Below, piece after piece: positions 27,997-37,361 of a stretch of 64,000 nucleotides of DNA. This stretch comes from Staphylococcus sp. KG4-3 (lineage in GTDB: Bacteria; Bacillota; Bacilli; Staphylococcales; Staphylococcaceae). Positions within the stretch are counted from its first letter, which is position 1. The number at the start of each line of letters is the position of its first letter. Location of the stretch: assembly GCF_033597815.2 (NCBI RefSeq), contig NZ_CP166245.1:2728001-2792000 (forward strand). Reading direction: 5' to 3'. A program made the position numbers and the translations under genes. The notes below the pieces were generated by a model, which was not told where the DNA came from, ran no database searches, and was given only the letters and a program-made list of their open reading frames with translations.

Positions 27997-28042
27997 ATTT
28001 GTCCGTACATGTCAATATATAATATATTATGTCCGTATATGT
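27997..28042 (-). promoter_or_regulatory. Two AraR-type operators
   Basis: ATTTGTCCGTACATGT (27997-28012) and TTATGTCCGTATATGT (28027-28042) resemble the Bacillus AraR operator ATTTGTACGTACAAAT. Centres are 30 bases apart, nearly three turns. The first overlaps a TTGACA -35 box on the minus strand. Confidence 0.7.
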
Positions 28043-28057
28043 AAAGGGGTAGAAAAA

Positions 28058-28089
28058 GACTCAAACCAACATATTCATTGGCTTGAGTC
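28058..28089 (-). terminator. araR terminator
   Basis: GACTCAAACCAA / TTGGCTTGAGTC stem followed on the minus strand by T5, just after the araR stop codon. Confidence 0.8.
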
Positions 28090-28094
28090 AGTAT

Positions 28095-29174
28095 TTATAT
28101 TTTTTTTACTGAATTACGTTCTATAATATATGTATCTATGAGTTGTGAGGTTTGTTGTTTATCTGTATCTATTGCACTAATCATCCATTCAGCTGCTCTA
28201 CTGCCTAGTAATTCTTGTGGATGAGAAGTTGTAGTTAAATTCATCTCACTTAACTTACTCAATACTGAATTGTCTTGTCCTACAACCGATAAATCATTCG
28301 GTATTTGTATATTTCTTTTTTTCAATTCCTGCATAACTTCATATGCAATAGCGTCGTTATAACAAACTAAGCCAGTAATGTTAATCTTTTTATTACAAAT
28401 ATGTTCTACAATTTGTTCGATTACTTGTAGTTTACTTTCAGTATCAAATGTATAGATATGTTCACCTTTAAACAGAATATGATTATTTTCAAAGGCATTA
28501 AAATAACCTTTCATCCTTAGCTTACCTTGGTTATCATCGATTTTCGTAATCAACGCAATGTGCTCATGCCCATGATCAATCAAATATTTAGTCGCTAAGT
28601 AACCAGACTTCACATCATCAATTGCTGTATAAGGTAAACTCAATTCATCATATTTTGCATTTATCATTAAAATCGGAATATCGCGTTGTTTGAATAATGA
28701 ATAATAAGATAGATTGGGATTATAAACATTACTTTTAGTAGGTTCTATAATTAATCCTCTCACACCTTGATTCAACATCATTTCTAAGCATTTACGTTCT
28801 TCTTCATGATTATTATTAGTACTTGCTAGTATTAAGGAATAGCCATTTTTTCTCAACACATTTTCTATACCTCTAATGATGCTCGGAAAAATATAATCCG
28901 ATAAATATGTCACGATAACACCTATTTTTCTAGTTTCATTCGTTTGGCGTGCGTTCAAATAACTATAGCTCACATAAGAGCCTGAACCTTTTTTCTTTTT
29001 AATAAATCCCTCTTTAACAAGTACATCCATCGCCTGTCTTATTGTATAGCGACTCACATTATATCTATTTTGAAATTGTTTTTCTGTTGGTAGTAACATG
29101 CCGACTTGATACGTTTTATTTATTATTTTTTCTTTTATTTCATCCGCTACAATTTGATATTTGGGCTTATTCAT
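28095..29174 (-). CDS. araR: Arabinose operon repressor AraR (GntR-LacI hybrid)
   Basis: 359 residues: an N-terminal GntR winged helix (residues 1-70, FQNRYNVSRYTIRQAMDVLVKEGFI) fused to a LacI-type sugar-binding domain (IGVIVTYLSDYIFPSIIRGIE, then VVGQDNSVLSKLSEMNLTT). This fusion is the hallmark of Firmicute AraR. Tandem with the ara operon in the same direction but with its own terminator. A pair of ACGTAT/ATACGT half sites around a TATAAT box upstream (29213-29232) may give autoregulation. Confidence 0.93.
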   Translation of the reverse strand: MNKPKYQIVADEIKEKIINKTYQVGMLLPTEKQFQNRYNVSRYTIRQAMDVLVKEGFIKKKKGSGSYVSYSYLNARQTNETRKIGVIVTYLSDYIFPSIIRGIENVLRKNGYSLILASTNNNHEEERKCLEMMLNQGVRGLIIEPTKSNVYNPNLSYYSLFKQRDIPILMINAKYDELSLPYTAIDDVKSGYLATKYLIDHGHEHIALITKIDDNQGKLRMKGYFNAFENNHILFKGEHIYTFDTESKLQVIEQIVEHICNKKINITGLVCYNDAIAYEVMQELKKRNIQIPNDLSVVGQDNSVLSKLSEMNLTTTSHPQELLGSRAAEWMISAIDTDKQQTSQLIDTYIIERNSVKKI

Positions 29175-29365
29175 AATTGAAAATCTCCTAATCGCACCAA
29201 TATTTAGTAATAACGTATATTATAGCATACGTCTAATTTATTCTCTGAATCATTCACTACAAAAAAATATAATTGTGCAATTTTCTATATAGATAGACTA
29301 AATAAACTTCACATTTAGTGTTATTGTCACTCATATCACTACAAGCGCTCTTTATAACTACGTGA

Positions 29366-29839
29366 CTATGTGTATTTAGTCATAAGTTTTTTAGGTATAT
29401 GACAATAATCATTTGGAAATTTGGATAATCGGTCTTGATGTTCTCTAGCACTTTTAACGTAATTTGTTAAAGGTAACACTTCTGTTGCAATAAGGTGATG
29501 ATTATCACATAAATCTATAAAAGATTGAGCTTCTTTCAAGTGTTTAGGGTTTTCACTATATAAACCAGTTCTATATTTCAAACCAATATCTTCCCCTTGC
29601 TTATTTACACTGTATGGATCAATAATTTCAAATAAATATCCCATCAACTTTGTTATTGTTACTTTTTCAGGGTCAAAGTCTGTCTTAACAACTTCCACAT
29701 AACCGTCATATTCGCCCTCTAAAATATTCGAAATACCGTTAGCTCTACCCGCCTCAGTATTAACAACACCAGGAAGTGTTTTGACGAAGGCTTGCACGCC
29801 CCATAAACACCCACCTGCTAAATAAACTGTTTCCATCAT
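29366..29839 (-). CDS. msrA: Peptide-methionine (S)-S-oxide reductase
   Basis: About 158 residues. Active-site motif is GGCLWG, where most MsrA proteins have GCFWG, so the aromatic residue after the catalytic Cys is Leu. Other family parts are present: EGEYDGYVEVV (GHAEVV-like), FEIIDPYSVNKQGEDIGLKYRTGLY, and the C-terminal FPNDYCHIP with a possible resolving Cys. Repairs methionine-S-sulfoxide in proteins. Two consecutive ATGs (29839, 29836) follow AAGGAG; the first was taken. Monocistronic. Confidence 0.88.
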   Translation of the reverse strand: MMETVYLAGGCLWGVQAFVKTLPGVVNTEAGRANGISNILEGEYDGYVEVVKTDFDPEKVTITKLMGYLFEIIDPYSVNKQGEDIGLKYRTGLYSENPKHLKEAQSFIDLCDNHHLIATEVLPLTNYVKSAREHQDRLSKFPNDYCHIPKKLMTKYT

Positions 29840-29845
29840 TATCAC

Positions 29846-30277
29846 TCCTTTTGCTTCTTATATTTAATAAAGTATAGTAATTCTCACAAGATATCTCAAT
29901 AACTTCTATTTATAGTAGGCTTGTCATTTTGTGAAAAGTAAAATCAACTAATATTATATAATTTAAAAACAAAATTTTTACAAATAGCAGCGGAAGAGTT
30001 ATTAATTTCAGCTAATATTTGTATTTAACATATTTTAATTAAATAATACTGTCAGTCTATTAACCATTAATCAAAATATTTAATTTAGCCAAATTTATAA
30101 ATTGAATATTATCCCTTTTTTGTTACAATGTAATAAGGAGAATTTTGTGCTTTTATTCAAAGTATAAACTGTTCTTATATTAAATAAAATGTGATGCATA
30201 CTTTTTACGCGAACCACTATAACCTAACATTAATATAAATGAATAACTATAAAAATCAATTAGAGGAGAATAGTATT
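29846..30277. other. Intergenic region with trhO promoter and leader
   Basis: Holds TTGAAT (30102-30107) and TACAAT (30124-30129), spacer 16, a likely promoter giving a leader of about 140 bases before trhO. The leader has AAGGAG followed by a seven-codon frame beginning GTG at about 30149; whether that is a leader peptide cannot be told. No hairpin was noticed. Confidence 0.45.
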
Positions 30278-31231
30278 ATGGATTACAGAGTATTATTGTA
30301 TTATAATTATACAACTATTGAAGACCCCGAAACTTTTGCCACAGAACATTTAGAATTTTGTAAAGAACTAGAGCTTAAAGGTCGTATTTTAGTATCGACA
30401 GAAGGCATTAATGGTACAGTCTCAGGTACGATTGAAGCTACCGATAAATATATGGATGCATTAAAGTCTGATGAAAGATTTCAAGATATTACTTTTAAAG
30501 TTGATGAAGCAGAAGGGCATGCTTTCAAGAAAATGCATGTTCGCCCAAGACAAGAAATCGTAGCTTTAGACCTTGAAGACGATGTAAATCCAAGAGAATT
30601 AACTGGTGATTATTTATCTCCAAAAGAATTTAGAGAAGCATTACTAGACGACGATACAATCGTTATTGACGCGAGAAATGATTATGAATATGACCTTGGT
30701 CATTTCCGTGGTGCAGTTCGTCCTGATATTACCAGATTCAGAGATTTACCTGATTGGATTAAAGAAAACAAAGATCAATTTATGGATAAGAAAATTGTAA
30801 CCTACTGCACTGGCGGTATCCGTTGCGAAAAATTCTCAGGTTATTTATTAAAAGAAGGCTTCGAAAATGTGGGCCAACTTGAAGGTGGCATAGCTACTTA
30901 TGGTAAAGATCCAGAAACAAAAGGTGAATTTTGGGACGGTAAAATGTATGTTTTTGATGAACGTATCAGTGTAGAAGTGAACCATGTAGATAAGACAGTT
31001 GTAGGTAAAGAGTGGTTTGATGGTACGCCATGTGAACGTTATATCAACTGTAGCAATCCTGAGTGTAATAAACAAATTCTCGTGTCAGAAGAGAATGAAG
31101 CACGTTACTTAGGTGCTTGCTCTCATGAATGTGCAACTCATGAAAATAATCGTTACGTAAAAAAACATGATATTAGTGACGAAGAAAAAGCTAATCGCTT
31201 AGAAAATTTCAAAGAATTAGTAAATCAATAA
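30278..31231 (+). CDS. trhO: tRNA uridine-34 hydroxylase TrhO (rhodanese-like)
   Basis: 317 residues. N-terminal acylphosphatase-like domain (residues 1-95, [16 protein letters not shown]), central rhodanese domain with the active Cys loop [17 protein letters not shown], and a C-terminal cysteine-rich part ([14 protein letters not shown] ... CSHEC) that may bind metal. TrhO (YceA/YbfQ) hydroxylates U34 of certain tRNAs on the 5-hydroxyuridine path. ATG 30278 follows GAGGAGA by eight bases; the upstream in-frame ATG has none. Confidence 0.93.
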   Translation: MDYRVLLYYNYTTIEDPETFATEHLEFCKELELKGRILVSTEGINGTVSGTIEATDKYMDALKSDERFQDITFKVDEAEGHAFKKMHVRPRQEIVALDLEDDVNPRELTGDYLSPKEFREALLDDDTIVIDARNDYEYDLGHFRGAVRPDITRFRDLPDWIKENKDQFMDKKIVTYCTGGIRCEKFSGYLLKEGFENVGQLEGGIATYGKDPETKGEFWDGKMYVFDERISVEVNHVDKTVVGKEWFDGTPCERYINCSNPECNKQILVSEENEARYLGACSHECATHENNRYVKKHDISDEEKANRLENFKELVNQ

Positions 31232-31322
31232 ACGTATTACGCACATATTAAAATATCGATTGTACTGACAGACTAACTGTAAATGTATTTCAACTTAGTC
31301 GATATTTCTAAAATCATATTTA

Positions 31323-31350
31323 AAGCTGAGACATACAAATGTCTCAGCTT
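31323..31350 (+). terminator. trhO terminator
   Basis: Perfect 12-bp stem AAGCTGAGACAT / ATGTCTCAGCTT with a 4-base loop and T6 tail. Confidence 0.92.
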
Positions 31351-31444
31351 TTTTGTTATAAATTAATTATTCCATCATTATTTCTTCAATCTATGTAAAA
31401 CGGGTATATAACATGTATTAAATTAAAAAACGGGAGATGAAGTC

Positions 31445-32338
31445 ATGACTCACCAAAAAATAGTGCCACATTTATGGTTTGATACCGAAGCAGAAAAAGC
31501 CTTTGACTTTTATAAAAATATATTTCCAGAAACAAATCTTATTACAGAGGTCACGCTGAAAGGTACCCCTTCTGGAGAAACTAATCAGCTCGTTTTCGAC
31601 ATTTATGGATTCCGTTTTATGGCAATTAACGCTGGACCTTATTTTGTAAAGAATCCTTCAATTTCTTTTACAGTATTATTTAAACAATCTGAGACAGATT
31701 TATTAGAAAATATTTATCAAAAATTAATAGAAAATGGTAGAGCTATTATGCCTTTAGCTCAATATGATTTTAGTGAAAAATATGGTTGGGTTCAGGACCA
31801 ATTTGATGTTTCTTGGCAATTACTCGTTACTGGTCAAGAATTTGAACATCGTATAACACCCTCAATCATGTTTATGAACGAAAATAGCGGAAGCGCTGAA
31901 GAAGCAATGACTTTTTACACCAATGTATTTAAGCAAAGCGAACAAGGGGATAAATTTTATTATCCAAAGGGGTTAGAACCTAATAGTACATCTCAATTAG
32001 CATATGCAACATTCAAACTCGAAGATCAATGGTTCACTTGCATGGATAGCGCATATAAATATGACTTTCAATTCAATGAAGGCATCTCTCTGCTAATCAC
32101 TGTAGAAGACCAAGCAGAGATTGATGCTTATTGGGATAAACTTTCTGCCGTTCCCGAAGCTGAACAATGTGGATGGGTTAAAGATAAATTTGGGCTTTCA
32201 TGGCAAATTGCGCCTAAACAAATGGATGAAATGATTAGTAAAGGAACACCTGAACAAATTAAACGTGTTACAGAAGCGTTTTTAAAAATGAAGAAGTTCG
32301 ATATTGCAACATTAGAACAAGCCTTTCACAACGAATGA
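31445..32338 (+). CDS. Two-domain VOC (PhnB-like) protein
   Basis: 297 residues made of two homologous VOC/PhnB units: residues 1-140 (IVPHLWFDTEAEKAFDFYKNIF ... YGWVQDQFDVSWQLL) and 145-285 (SIMFMNENSGSAEEAMTFYTNVF ... CGWVKDKFGLSWQIAPKQM). Such proteins are often labelled 3-demethylubiquinone methyltransferase-like, but Staphylococcus makes menaquinone and no methyltransferase motif is present; function unknown. ATG follows GGGAGATGAAGTC. Monocistronic, ending at a terminator shared with the convergent gene. Confidence 0.85.
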   Translation: MTHQKIVPHLWFDTEAEKAFDFYKNIFPETNLITEVTLKGTPSGETNQLVFDIYGFRFMAINAGPYFVKNPSISFTVLFKQSETDLLENIYQKLIENGRAIMPLAQYDFSEKYGWVQDQFDVSWQLLVTGQEFEHRITPSIMFMNENSGSAEEAMTFYTNVFKQSEQGDKFYYPKGLEPNSTSQLAYATFKLEDQWFTCMDSAYKYDFQFNEGISLLITVEDQAEIDAYWDKLSAVPEAEQCGWVKDKFGLSWQIAPKQMDEMISKGTPEQIKRVTEAFLKMKKFDIATLEQAFHNE

Positions 32339-32359
32339 TGATAAGGTACTATTCAAAAA

Positions 32360-32387
32360 TAGAGGTCGGCTATTTAACCAACCTCTA
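32360..32387. terminator. Terminator between convergent VOC and DHFR-like genes
   Basis: Stem TAGAGGTCGG / CCAACCTCTA with an 8-base loop; one mismatch. Confidence 0.7.
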
Positions 32388-32401
32388 CTTTCTGTTACTC
32401 T

Positions 32402-32974
32402 TTATTTTTTTTGATAAATAAGTCCTAGCGCACCCGATTCAAATGTTTTGCTATCAATTAATTTCAAATCTACTTGTTTGTGTATATTTTGAAATAATGG
32501 TAATCCTTTACCAATCAGTGTAGGTGAAACAGTAATTTTATATTCATCCACTACATCTAATTGCATCAAATAATGTGCGAACCGAGGGCTTCCCAATACT
32601 ACAATATCTTTACCTTCTTGTTGCTTCATATGAATGATTTCATCTTTAACATTCTTTTTAACTAATCGTGAGTTATGCCAATCGACATTATTCAAAGCTT
32701 TTGAAAATACGACTTTTTCAACATTTTCAATCCATTTCGCGTGGTTAAGTTCATGTTTAGAAGCATTTTCATTTGATGGTACTGTTGGCCAATAATCATG
32801 CATCATTTCATATGTTTTTCGTCCCCAAACAATTGTGTCTGCAGTTTGCAACACTTCATTAGCAAAATCTTCCAATTCATGATTGTAAGCAATCCATCCA
32901 ATATCCATGGTACCTTGAGAACCTTCAACAAAACCGTCCAAAGAACTGTGCAAGAACACTACAAGTTTTCTCAT
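32402..32974 (-). CDS. Dihydrofolate reductase family protein (RibD C-terminal like)
   Basis: 190 residues with the DHFR/RibD-C fold: KLVVFLHSSLDGFVEGSQG at the N-terminus, TIVWGRKTYEMMHDYWP, VVLGSPRFAHYLMQLDVVDEYKITVSPTLIGKGLPLF. YyaP-type proteins of this kind are NADPH-dependent reductases of unknown substrate; it is not the housekeeping folA. Single gene. Confidence 0.87.
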   Translation of the reverse strand: MRKLVVFLHSSLDGFVEGSQGTMDIGWIAYNHELEDFANEVLQTADTIVWGRKTYEMMHDYWPTVPSNENASKHELNHAKWIENVEKVVFSKALNNVDWHNSRLVKKNVKDEIIHMKQQEGKDIVVLGSPRFAHYLMQLDVVDEYKITVSPTLIGKGLPLFQNIHKQVDLKLIDSKTFESGALGLIYQKK

Positions 32975-33113
32975 ACTAATTACCCCAATCTATATTCCAC
33001 AAATTTGTTTATCCTTTAAAATTTTCATTAAAACTACAAGTTGTATTATTTTATGTACACCCATATTTATATCGATAATTTATTGAGTTTAAAGAAATTG
33101 TCAAAATAAAAAA

Positions 33114-33147
33114 TAACGGCTGAGACATATATATGCCCCAACCGTTA
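33114..33147 (-). terminator. Terminator of the first sceD-like gene
   Basis: Imperfect stem TAACGGCTGAGACAT / ATGCCCCAACCGTTA around ATAT, another GAGACAT-type hairpin. Confidence 0.65.
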
Positions 33148-33192
33148 TCTTATTGTTAAAGTTTATAACATTTTTGATACTGAATATCTATA

Positions 33193-33915
33193 TTATGCAG
33201 TTACCCATTGTGAAGGGCCAACTTCATCATATAATTTTTGTGCTGCAGCGTCTTGTACATCTTCTGGTGCATTACCAGCTGGTTGACCTTGATATTCAGC
33301 TGGTGCTACTGAATCCCATGTGCTTTGTAAGAATTGGAACTTACCTGAAGCTCCTGATGATGGGTTTGTAGCATGAATATCGCCGCCAGATTCACGTTGT
33401 GCAATTTGTTGTAAGTGTGCGTTCACACCTGATGAACCTTCTGAAGCTTCATTTGAGCTTGATTCGTTTGAGCTAGCTGAAGATTGTGTAGTTGTTTCTT
33501 GTTGTGGTTGTTGAGCTGACTCTTGTTGTGGTTGTTGATTTGATTGTTGTGCTTGTTCAGATTGTTCACTTGAAGCTTGTTCAGTTTGTGTTGCTTGTCC
33601 GCTTTGTTGTCCACTGTTATCTGTATTTTGTGCTGATGAGCTAGTAGAACCTTCTCCTGATCCTTCACCATAGCTCCAGCTAAAGTTTTCACCATCTGAA
33701 GTAAAGTTGTAGTTTACTCCGTCTTGATTAAAGTTATAGTTATATGAACCGTCCTGTAATGCTGATTCATTTAATTGTTCTGGATTATTTTGAGCTTGTT
33801 GTGCTAAATTTGCTTGATCAATATTTTGTTCTGATGCATCCGCTGAATTTCCTGTTGCTAATCCTGTAACACCTAATCCTACTGCTAATGTTGATGCAAT
33901 TACTGTTTTTTTCAT
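33193..33915 (-). CDS. SceD-like lytic transglycosylase (copy 1)
   Basis: 240 residues: signal peptide (residues 1-27, cleavage near ADA-SEQ), a short conserved N-region with [14 protein letters not shown], a Gln/Ser/Thr-rich linker (residues ~95-165) and a C-terminal transglycosylase domain with [35 protein letters not shown] and the end [11 protein letters not shown]. SceD/IsaA enzymes cut peptidoglycan during daughter-cell separation. Nearly identical at both ends to the neighbouring copy 2 and different only in the linker. Upstream are two WalR boxes. Confidence 0.93.
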   Translation of the reverse strand: MKKTVIASTLAVGLGVTGLATGNSADASEQNIDQANLAQQAQNNPEQLNESALQDGSYNYNFNQDGVNYNFTSDGENFSWSYGEGSGEGSTSSSAQNTDNSGQQSGQATQTEQASSEQSEQAQQSNQQPQQESAQQPQQETTTQSSASSNESSSNEASEGSSGVNAHLQQIAQRESGGDIHATNPSSGASGKFQFLQSTWDSVAPAEYQGQPAGNAPEDVQDAAAQKLYDEVGPSQWVTA

Positions 33916-34080
33916 TATTAATAATCCTCCTAAGAGATAATTTCCATATTTTAGATTTAAAAATTAGATTGCAATTCCAACAAATTGAAATGTTTACTTT
34001 TTACAACTAATTTGTAATTACTACTATAACACCCACAAAAAGCTCGTAGGTTACAGCCAAGTTAAAAAAACAATTGATTT

Positions 34081-34097
34081 TTTACATCGTCATTACG
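34081..34097 (-). promoter_or_regulatory. WalR box, proximal, copy 1
   Basis: On the minus strand CGTAAT-GACGA-TGTAAA fits the WalR pattern TGTWAH-N5-TGTWAH with one mismatch, 166 bases before the gene. The copy-2 gene has an exact match in the equivalent place. Confidence 0.65.
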
Positions 34098-34151
34098 TTA
34101 AAAAGTATGATAACTATAGTTATACTAGTGGTGAAAAACTTTCATGGAGGC

Positions 34152-34177
34152 ACCAAGGTGTATAAATACACTTCGGT
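34152..34177 (+). other. Hairpin in the sceD intergenic region
   Basis: ACCAAGGTGTAT / ATACACTTCGGT, ten of twelve base pairs, 5 bases before a WalR box. Not followed by a T-tract, so not a terminator. Function unknown. Confidence 0.4.
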
Positions 34178-34181
34178 ATTG

Positions 34182-34198
34182 TGTAATACAGTTGTAAT
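34182..34198 (+). promoter_or_regulatory. WalR box, distal, copy 1
   Basis: Exact TGTAAT-ACAGT-TGTAAT on the plus strand, followed by TAGTGTGAAAA. The same box and the same following bases occur upstream of copy 2. Confidence 0.75.
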
Positions 34199-34457
34199 TA
34201 GTGTGAAAATTAAACATATATAAGTTTTATTTTCCATAGATTTAAGGTAAAGCAACTTGGAATATAATTATGGATAGAACATTTCATTATACCTAATTAT
34301 AAAACTCATTTATACATTAATTTTTTTATGATTTTTACTATATTTAAAAAATAACAAACCATAAAATAATCTCTTTCTGTATGTTGAAAATTAAATCATT
34401 CATTAATATTCAAATAAAAGTTATCAATAGCAATTCATTAACTAAACATAAAAAAAT

Positions 34458-34492
34458 AAGAGGTCAGAACATTTATTAATGTCTAACCTCTT
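34458..34492 (-). terminator. Terminator of the second sceD-like gene
   Basis: AAGAGGTCAGAACAT / ATGTCTAACCTCTT stem followed on the minus strand by TATTTTTTTA. Confidence 0.8.
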
Positions 34493-34528
34493 AAAATTTA
34501 TATAGTTAAAATTTGAATTTCAATTATA

Positions 34529-35233
34529 TTATGCAGTAACCCATTGTGAAGGGCCAACTTCATCATATAATTTTTGAGCTGCAGCGTCTTGTACTGCTTC
34601 TGGTGCATTAGCAGCTGGTTGACCTTGATATTCAGCTGGTGCTACTGAATCCCATGTACTTTGTAAGAATTGGAACTTACCTGAAGCACCTGATGATGGG
34701 TTTGTAGCATGAATATCGCCGCCTGATTCACGTTGCGCGATTTGTTGTAAGTGTGCGTTCACGCCTGATGAACCTTTTGAAGCTTCACTTGAACTTGATT
34801 CATTTGAAGTAGTTGAAGCTTGTGTAGTTGTTTCTTGTTGTGGTTGTTGAGTTTGTTCAGTTTGTGGAGCTGCTTGTTGAGCTGGTTGCTCAGTTGATGC
34901 TTGCTCTGTTTGTTGTGGTTGTGCTTGCTCTGTTTGTGCTGGTTGTTCAGTTTGCGCTGGTTGCTCTGCTGAAGCATTACCTTGTCCGTAGCTCCAAGTC
35001 CAATATTGGCCATCTGATTGGAAGCTATAGTTTAAATTATTATGGTTAAAGTTAATGTTATAAGCACCTTCTTGTACTGGCGCTTCGTTTAATGATTCTG
35101 GATTAGTTTGCGCTTGTTGAGCTAATTGTGCTTTATCTACACCTTGCTCTGAAGCGTCTGCTGAATTTCCTGCTGCGAAACCTGTTACACCTAATCCTAC
35201 TGCTAATGTTGATGCTACTACTGTTTTTTTCAT
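34529..35233 (-). CDS. SceD-like lytic transglycosylase (copy 2)
   Basis: 234 residues with the same plan as copy 1: signal peptide, [14 protein letters not shown] module, a Gln/Pro/Thr linker made of TEQPAQ-like repeats (residues ~88-135), and an almost identical C-terminal catalytic domain ending GPSQWVTA. The two are a tandem duplication including their promoter regions. The linkers have drifted (Ser/Gly-rich in copy 1, TEQ/PAQ repeats here), which may change wall placement. Confidence 0.93.
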   Translation of the reverse strand: MKKTVVASTLAVGLGVTGFAAGNSADASEQGVDKAQLAQQAQTNPESLNEAPVQEGAYNINFNHNNLNYSFQSDGQYWTWSYGQGNASAEQPAQTEQPAQTEQAQPQQTEQASTEQPAQQAAPQTEQTQQPQQETTTQASTTSNESSSSEASKGSSGVNAHLQQIAQRESGGDIHATNPSSGASGKFQFLQSTWDSVAPAEYQGQPAANAPEAVQDAAAQKLYDEVGPSQWVTA

Positions 35234-35404
35234 TATTAATAATCCTCCCAGAAGATAATTTTCGTTTTTATTTTAAAATTGTTATTGAATTTCAATTATC
35301 TAAAACACAAAGATAATTTACTGCTTCAATTAATTCACAAATAGTACTATAACATCCATAAAACTCTTGTAGGTTACAATGAAATTAAAATAAGCGACGT
35401 CTTT

Positions 35405-35421
35405 TTTACATCCTAATTACA
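35405..35421 (-). promoter_or_regulatory. WalR box, proximal, copy 2
   Basis: Exact TGTAAT-TAGGA-TGTAAA on the minus strand, 172 bases before the gene. Confidence 0.78.
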
Positions 35422-35504
35422 TACAATCTAGTTATTTTTATCACAAAACCCTTTTTTAAAACTGTCATGAAAGTCTATATAGTTTATCTATCAATTCATA
35501 TCTT

Positions 35505-35521
35505 TGTAATATTAATGTAAT
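35505..35521 (+). promoter_or_regulatory. WalR box, distal, copy 2
   Basis: Exact TGTAAT-ATTAA-TGTAAT on the plus strand followed by TAGTGCGAAAA, at the same distance from the proximal box as in copy 1 (about 100 bases). Confidence 0.75.
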
Positions 35522-35648
35522 TAGTGCGAAAACTTTGTTCTTTTTCTACTAAATATTGATTTAAATTTAAACAAACGTAATAAAAGGTACGTTGTTTAGA
35601 TTGTCCAAACAGCATACCTTTTCACAATAATCATATGAATCAAACCGT

Positions 35649-36677
35649 TTAATTTCTCGGGAAATACACTGTCATCGTCGTACCTTCTCCAAACGTGCTA
35701 TCAACAGAAATTTCACCACCTATTTGTTTAGCTAGTGTCGACGCAATATATAATCCTAACCCAGATCCACCAGTTTCTTTATTTCTAGAGTTATCTACTC
35801 TATAAGTTCTATCAAAAATATATCTTAAATGTACTTCTTTTATACCTATGCCTCCATCTTTTACTGAAATTCCTAACATATTACGTTCATCTTCAAATAC
35901 TGTAATTGTCACTACTTTATCAGCATCTGAAAATTTTAATGCATTATCTATAAAATTCGTAACAATTCGTTCTAATGCGATCTTATCTTGATAAAAAGGC
36001 TTTATATTAAGTGGAATATTAACTTCTAATTGTCTCTTGTCCTTTTTCAAACATTGTTGATATGATTCTAAAATAGGCATCAATAATTGATCAATATTTA
36101 TTCGCGTATCAGAACGCTTATTGTTTACAGACATGACATCTGTTAAATCATCAAACATTTGATTTAAACGGTCTGCTTGTCTAATAAGCACTTGATAAGC
36201 ATCTTGCTTAGCTAATTCAGTATAAATCATGCCATCATTAAGCCCTTCTGAATATGACTTAATACTAGCTAACGGTGTTTTTAAGTCATGCGCTAAATTC
36301 TGAACCATATATAATTTTTCATCTTGTTCTGCTTTAATTTGATTCATTTGGTTATCGATTCTTATAGTCATTTGGTTAAAGGCATCACTTAATTCTTTTA
36401 ATTCTTTCGGTGATTGGATATTTAAATCTTCTACTTTATAATTCCCTTTAGCAATTTGGTCAGTGCGATCATTTAATCTCTCAATTTTATGAATCGTTGG
36501 AACAGAGAAAAATATCGCGATAGCCATTGTCATCATGCTTGATACAAAAGAACAAAGTGTAAGTAATATAGTTTGATGAACATCGAACCACATTAATTTG
36601 TATAATATAAAAACTAAAAGTGTCGTTATAAATAATGATCCCATAAATGAATAAATTAATTGCTTACGAATCGTCAT
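35649..36677 (-). CDS. saeS: SaeS-like sensor histidine kinase
   Basis: 342 residues. Two membrane helices (about 8-28 and 38-60) with a very short outside loop, WFDVHQTIL, the layout of intramembrane-sensing SaeS; then HAMP (61-112), HisKA with NLAHDLKTPLASI (phospho-His near 130), and HATPase with NFIDNALKFSDA, GISVKDGGIGI, GGSGLGLYIAS. It starts directly after the saeR stop (TAAATG). SaeS of S. aureus controls secreted virulence factors; in this species the regulon is likely different. Confidence 0.88.
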   Translation of the reverse strand: MTIRKQLIYSFMGSLFITTLLVFILYKLMWFDVHQTILLTLCSFVSSMMTMAIAIFFSVPTIHKIERLNDRTDQIAKGNYKVEDLNIQSPKELKELSDAFNQMTIRIDNQMNQIKAEQDEKLYMVQNLAHDLKTPLASIKSYSEGLNDGMIYTELAKQDAYQVLIRQADRLNQMFDDLTDVMSVNNKRSDTRINIDQLLMPILESYQQCLKKDKRQLEVNIPLNIKPFYQDKIALERIVTNFIDNALKFSDADKVVTITVFEDERNMLGISVKDGGIGIKEVHLRYIFDRTYRVDNSRNKETGGSGLGLYIASTLAKQIGGEISVDSTFGEGTTMTVYFPRN

Positions 36678-37361
36678 TTAAACACCTCTTTGAAACTTAT
36701 AACCAAGTCCCCAAACTGTCGAAATTGTATATTCATTAAAATGATTACTTTCCAATTTCTCTCTAATACGATGAACGTGGACATTAAGTGAATTGACATC
36801 TTCGTAAAATTCATAACCCCAAACTTCTTCTATTAATGAAGTTTTTGAAATAGCTTCATCTTCATGCGTCACAAAATACCAAAGTAACTCAAACTCTTTA
36901 ATACGAAATGGTACAGCTTCACCGTTAATTTCTACTGTTTTAGTAATATTATTCAATTTAAGATTACCACAACTGATAACTTCATGTTTTTTAGGTTTCT
37001 TTGCTACTCTATCTAACAAATTTTTCGCTCGTATCACTAGTTCTCTTGGGCTAAACGGTTTTTTTACATAATCATCTGCGCCTAACATTAACCCAAAAAT
37101 TGTGTCTGATTCACTTGTTTTAGCCGTTAAATAAATGTATGGAATATCTAATTGCTTTGCTTTCATTTCTTTGACCACATCATAACCATCTACTTCAGGC
37201 ATCATGATGTCTAACACCATTAAATCTATAGATTCATCTAAGAATCCAAGTGCTTCTTTACCATTTTCGGCAAGGGTTACTTGATAACCCTCAAATTCAA
37301 AATAGGTTTTACAGATTTCTCTAATATCTTTTTCATCATCCGCTATAAGTATGTGGGGCAT
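36678..37361 (-). CDS. saeR: SaeR-like response regulator
   Basis: 227 residues, OmpR/PhoB type. Receiver domain with acidic pocket ADDE, phospho-Asp 51 in [13 protein letters not shown] and Lys in [10 protein letters not shown]; winged-helix domain from about 130 with [15 protein letters not shown] and TVWGLGYKF. The start chosen is ATG 37361 ([10 protein letters not shown]), nine bases after AAGGA and matching S. aureus SaeR (228 residues); two upstream in-frame ATGs sit too close to the ribosome site. Overlaps saeQ. Confidence 0.9.
   Translation of the reverse strand: MPHILIADDEKDIREICKTYFEFEGYQVTLAENGKEALGFLDESIDLMVLDIMMPEVDGYDVVKEMKAKQLDIPYIYLTAKTSESDTIFGLMLGADDYVKKPFSPRELVIRAKNLLDRVAKKPKKHEVISCGNLKLNNITKTVEINGEAVPFRIKEFELLWYFVTHEDEAISKTSLIEEVWGYEFYEDVNSLNVHVHRIREKLESNHFNEYTISTVWGLGYKFQRGV

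Noticed and set aside
33423..33695. Asn/Gln/Lys-rich out-of-frame reading in sceD copy 1 (a similar one in copy 2 at 34759-35013)
   Set aside because: Caused by the repetitive glutamine-codon linker read in another frame; no start signal.
33916..34528. Possible CRISPR-like or mobile repeat in the sceD gap
   Set aside because: Similarity to the upstream region of copy 2 is explained by tandem gene duplication; no spaced repeat series.
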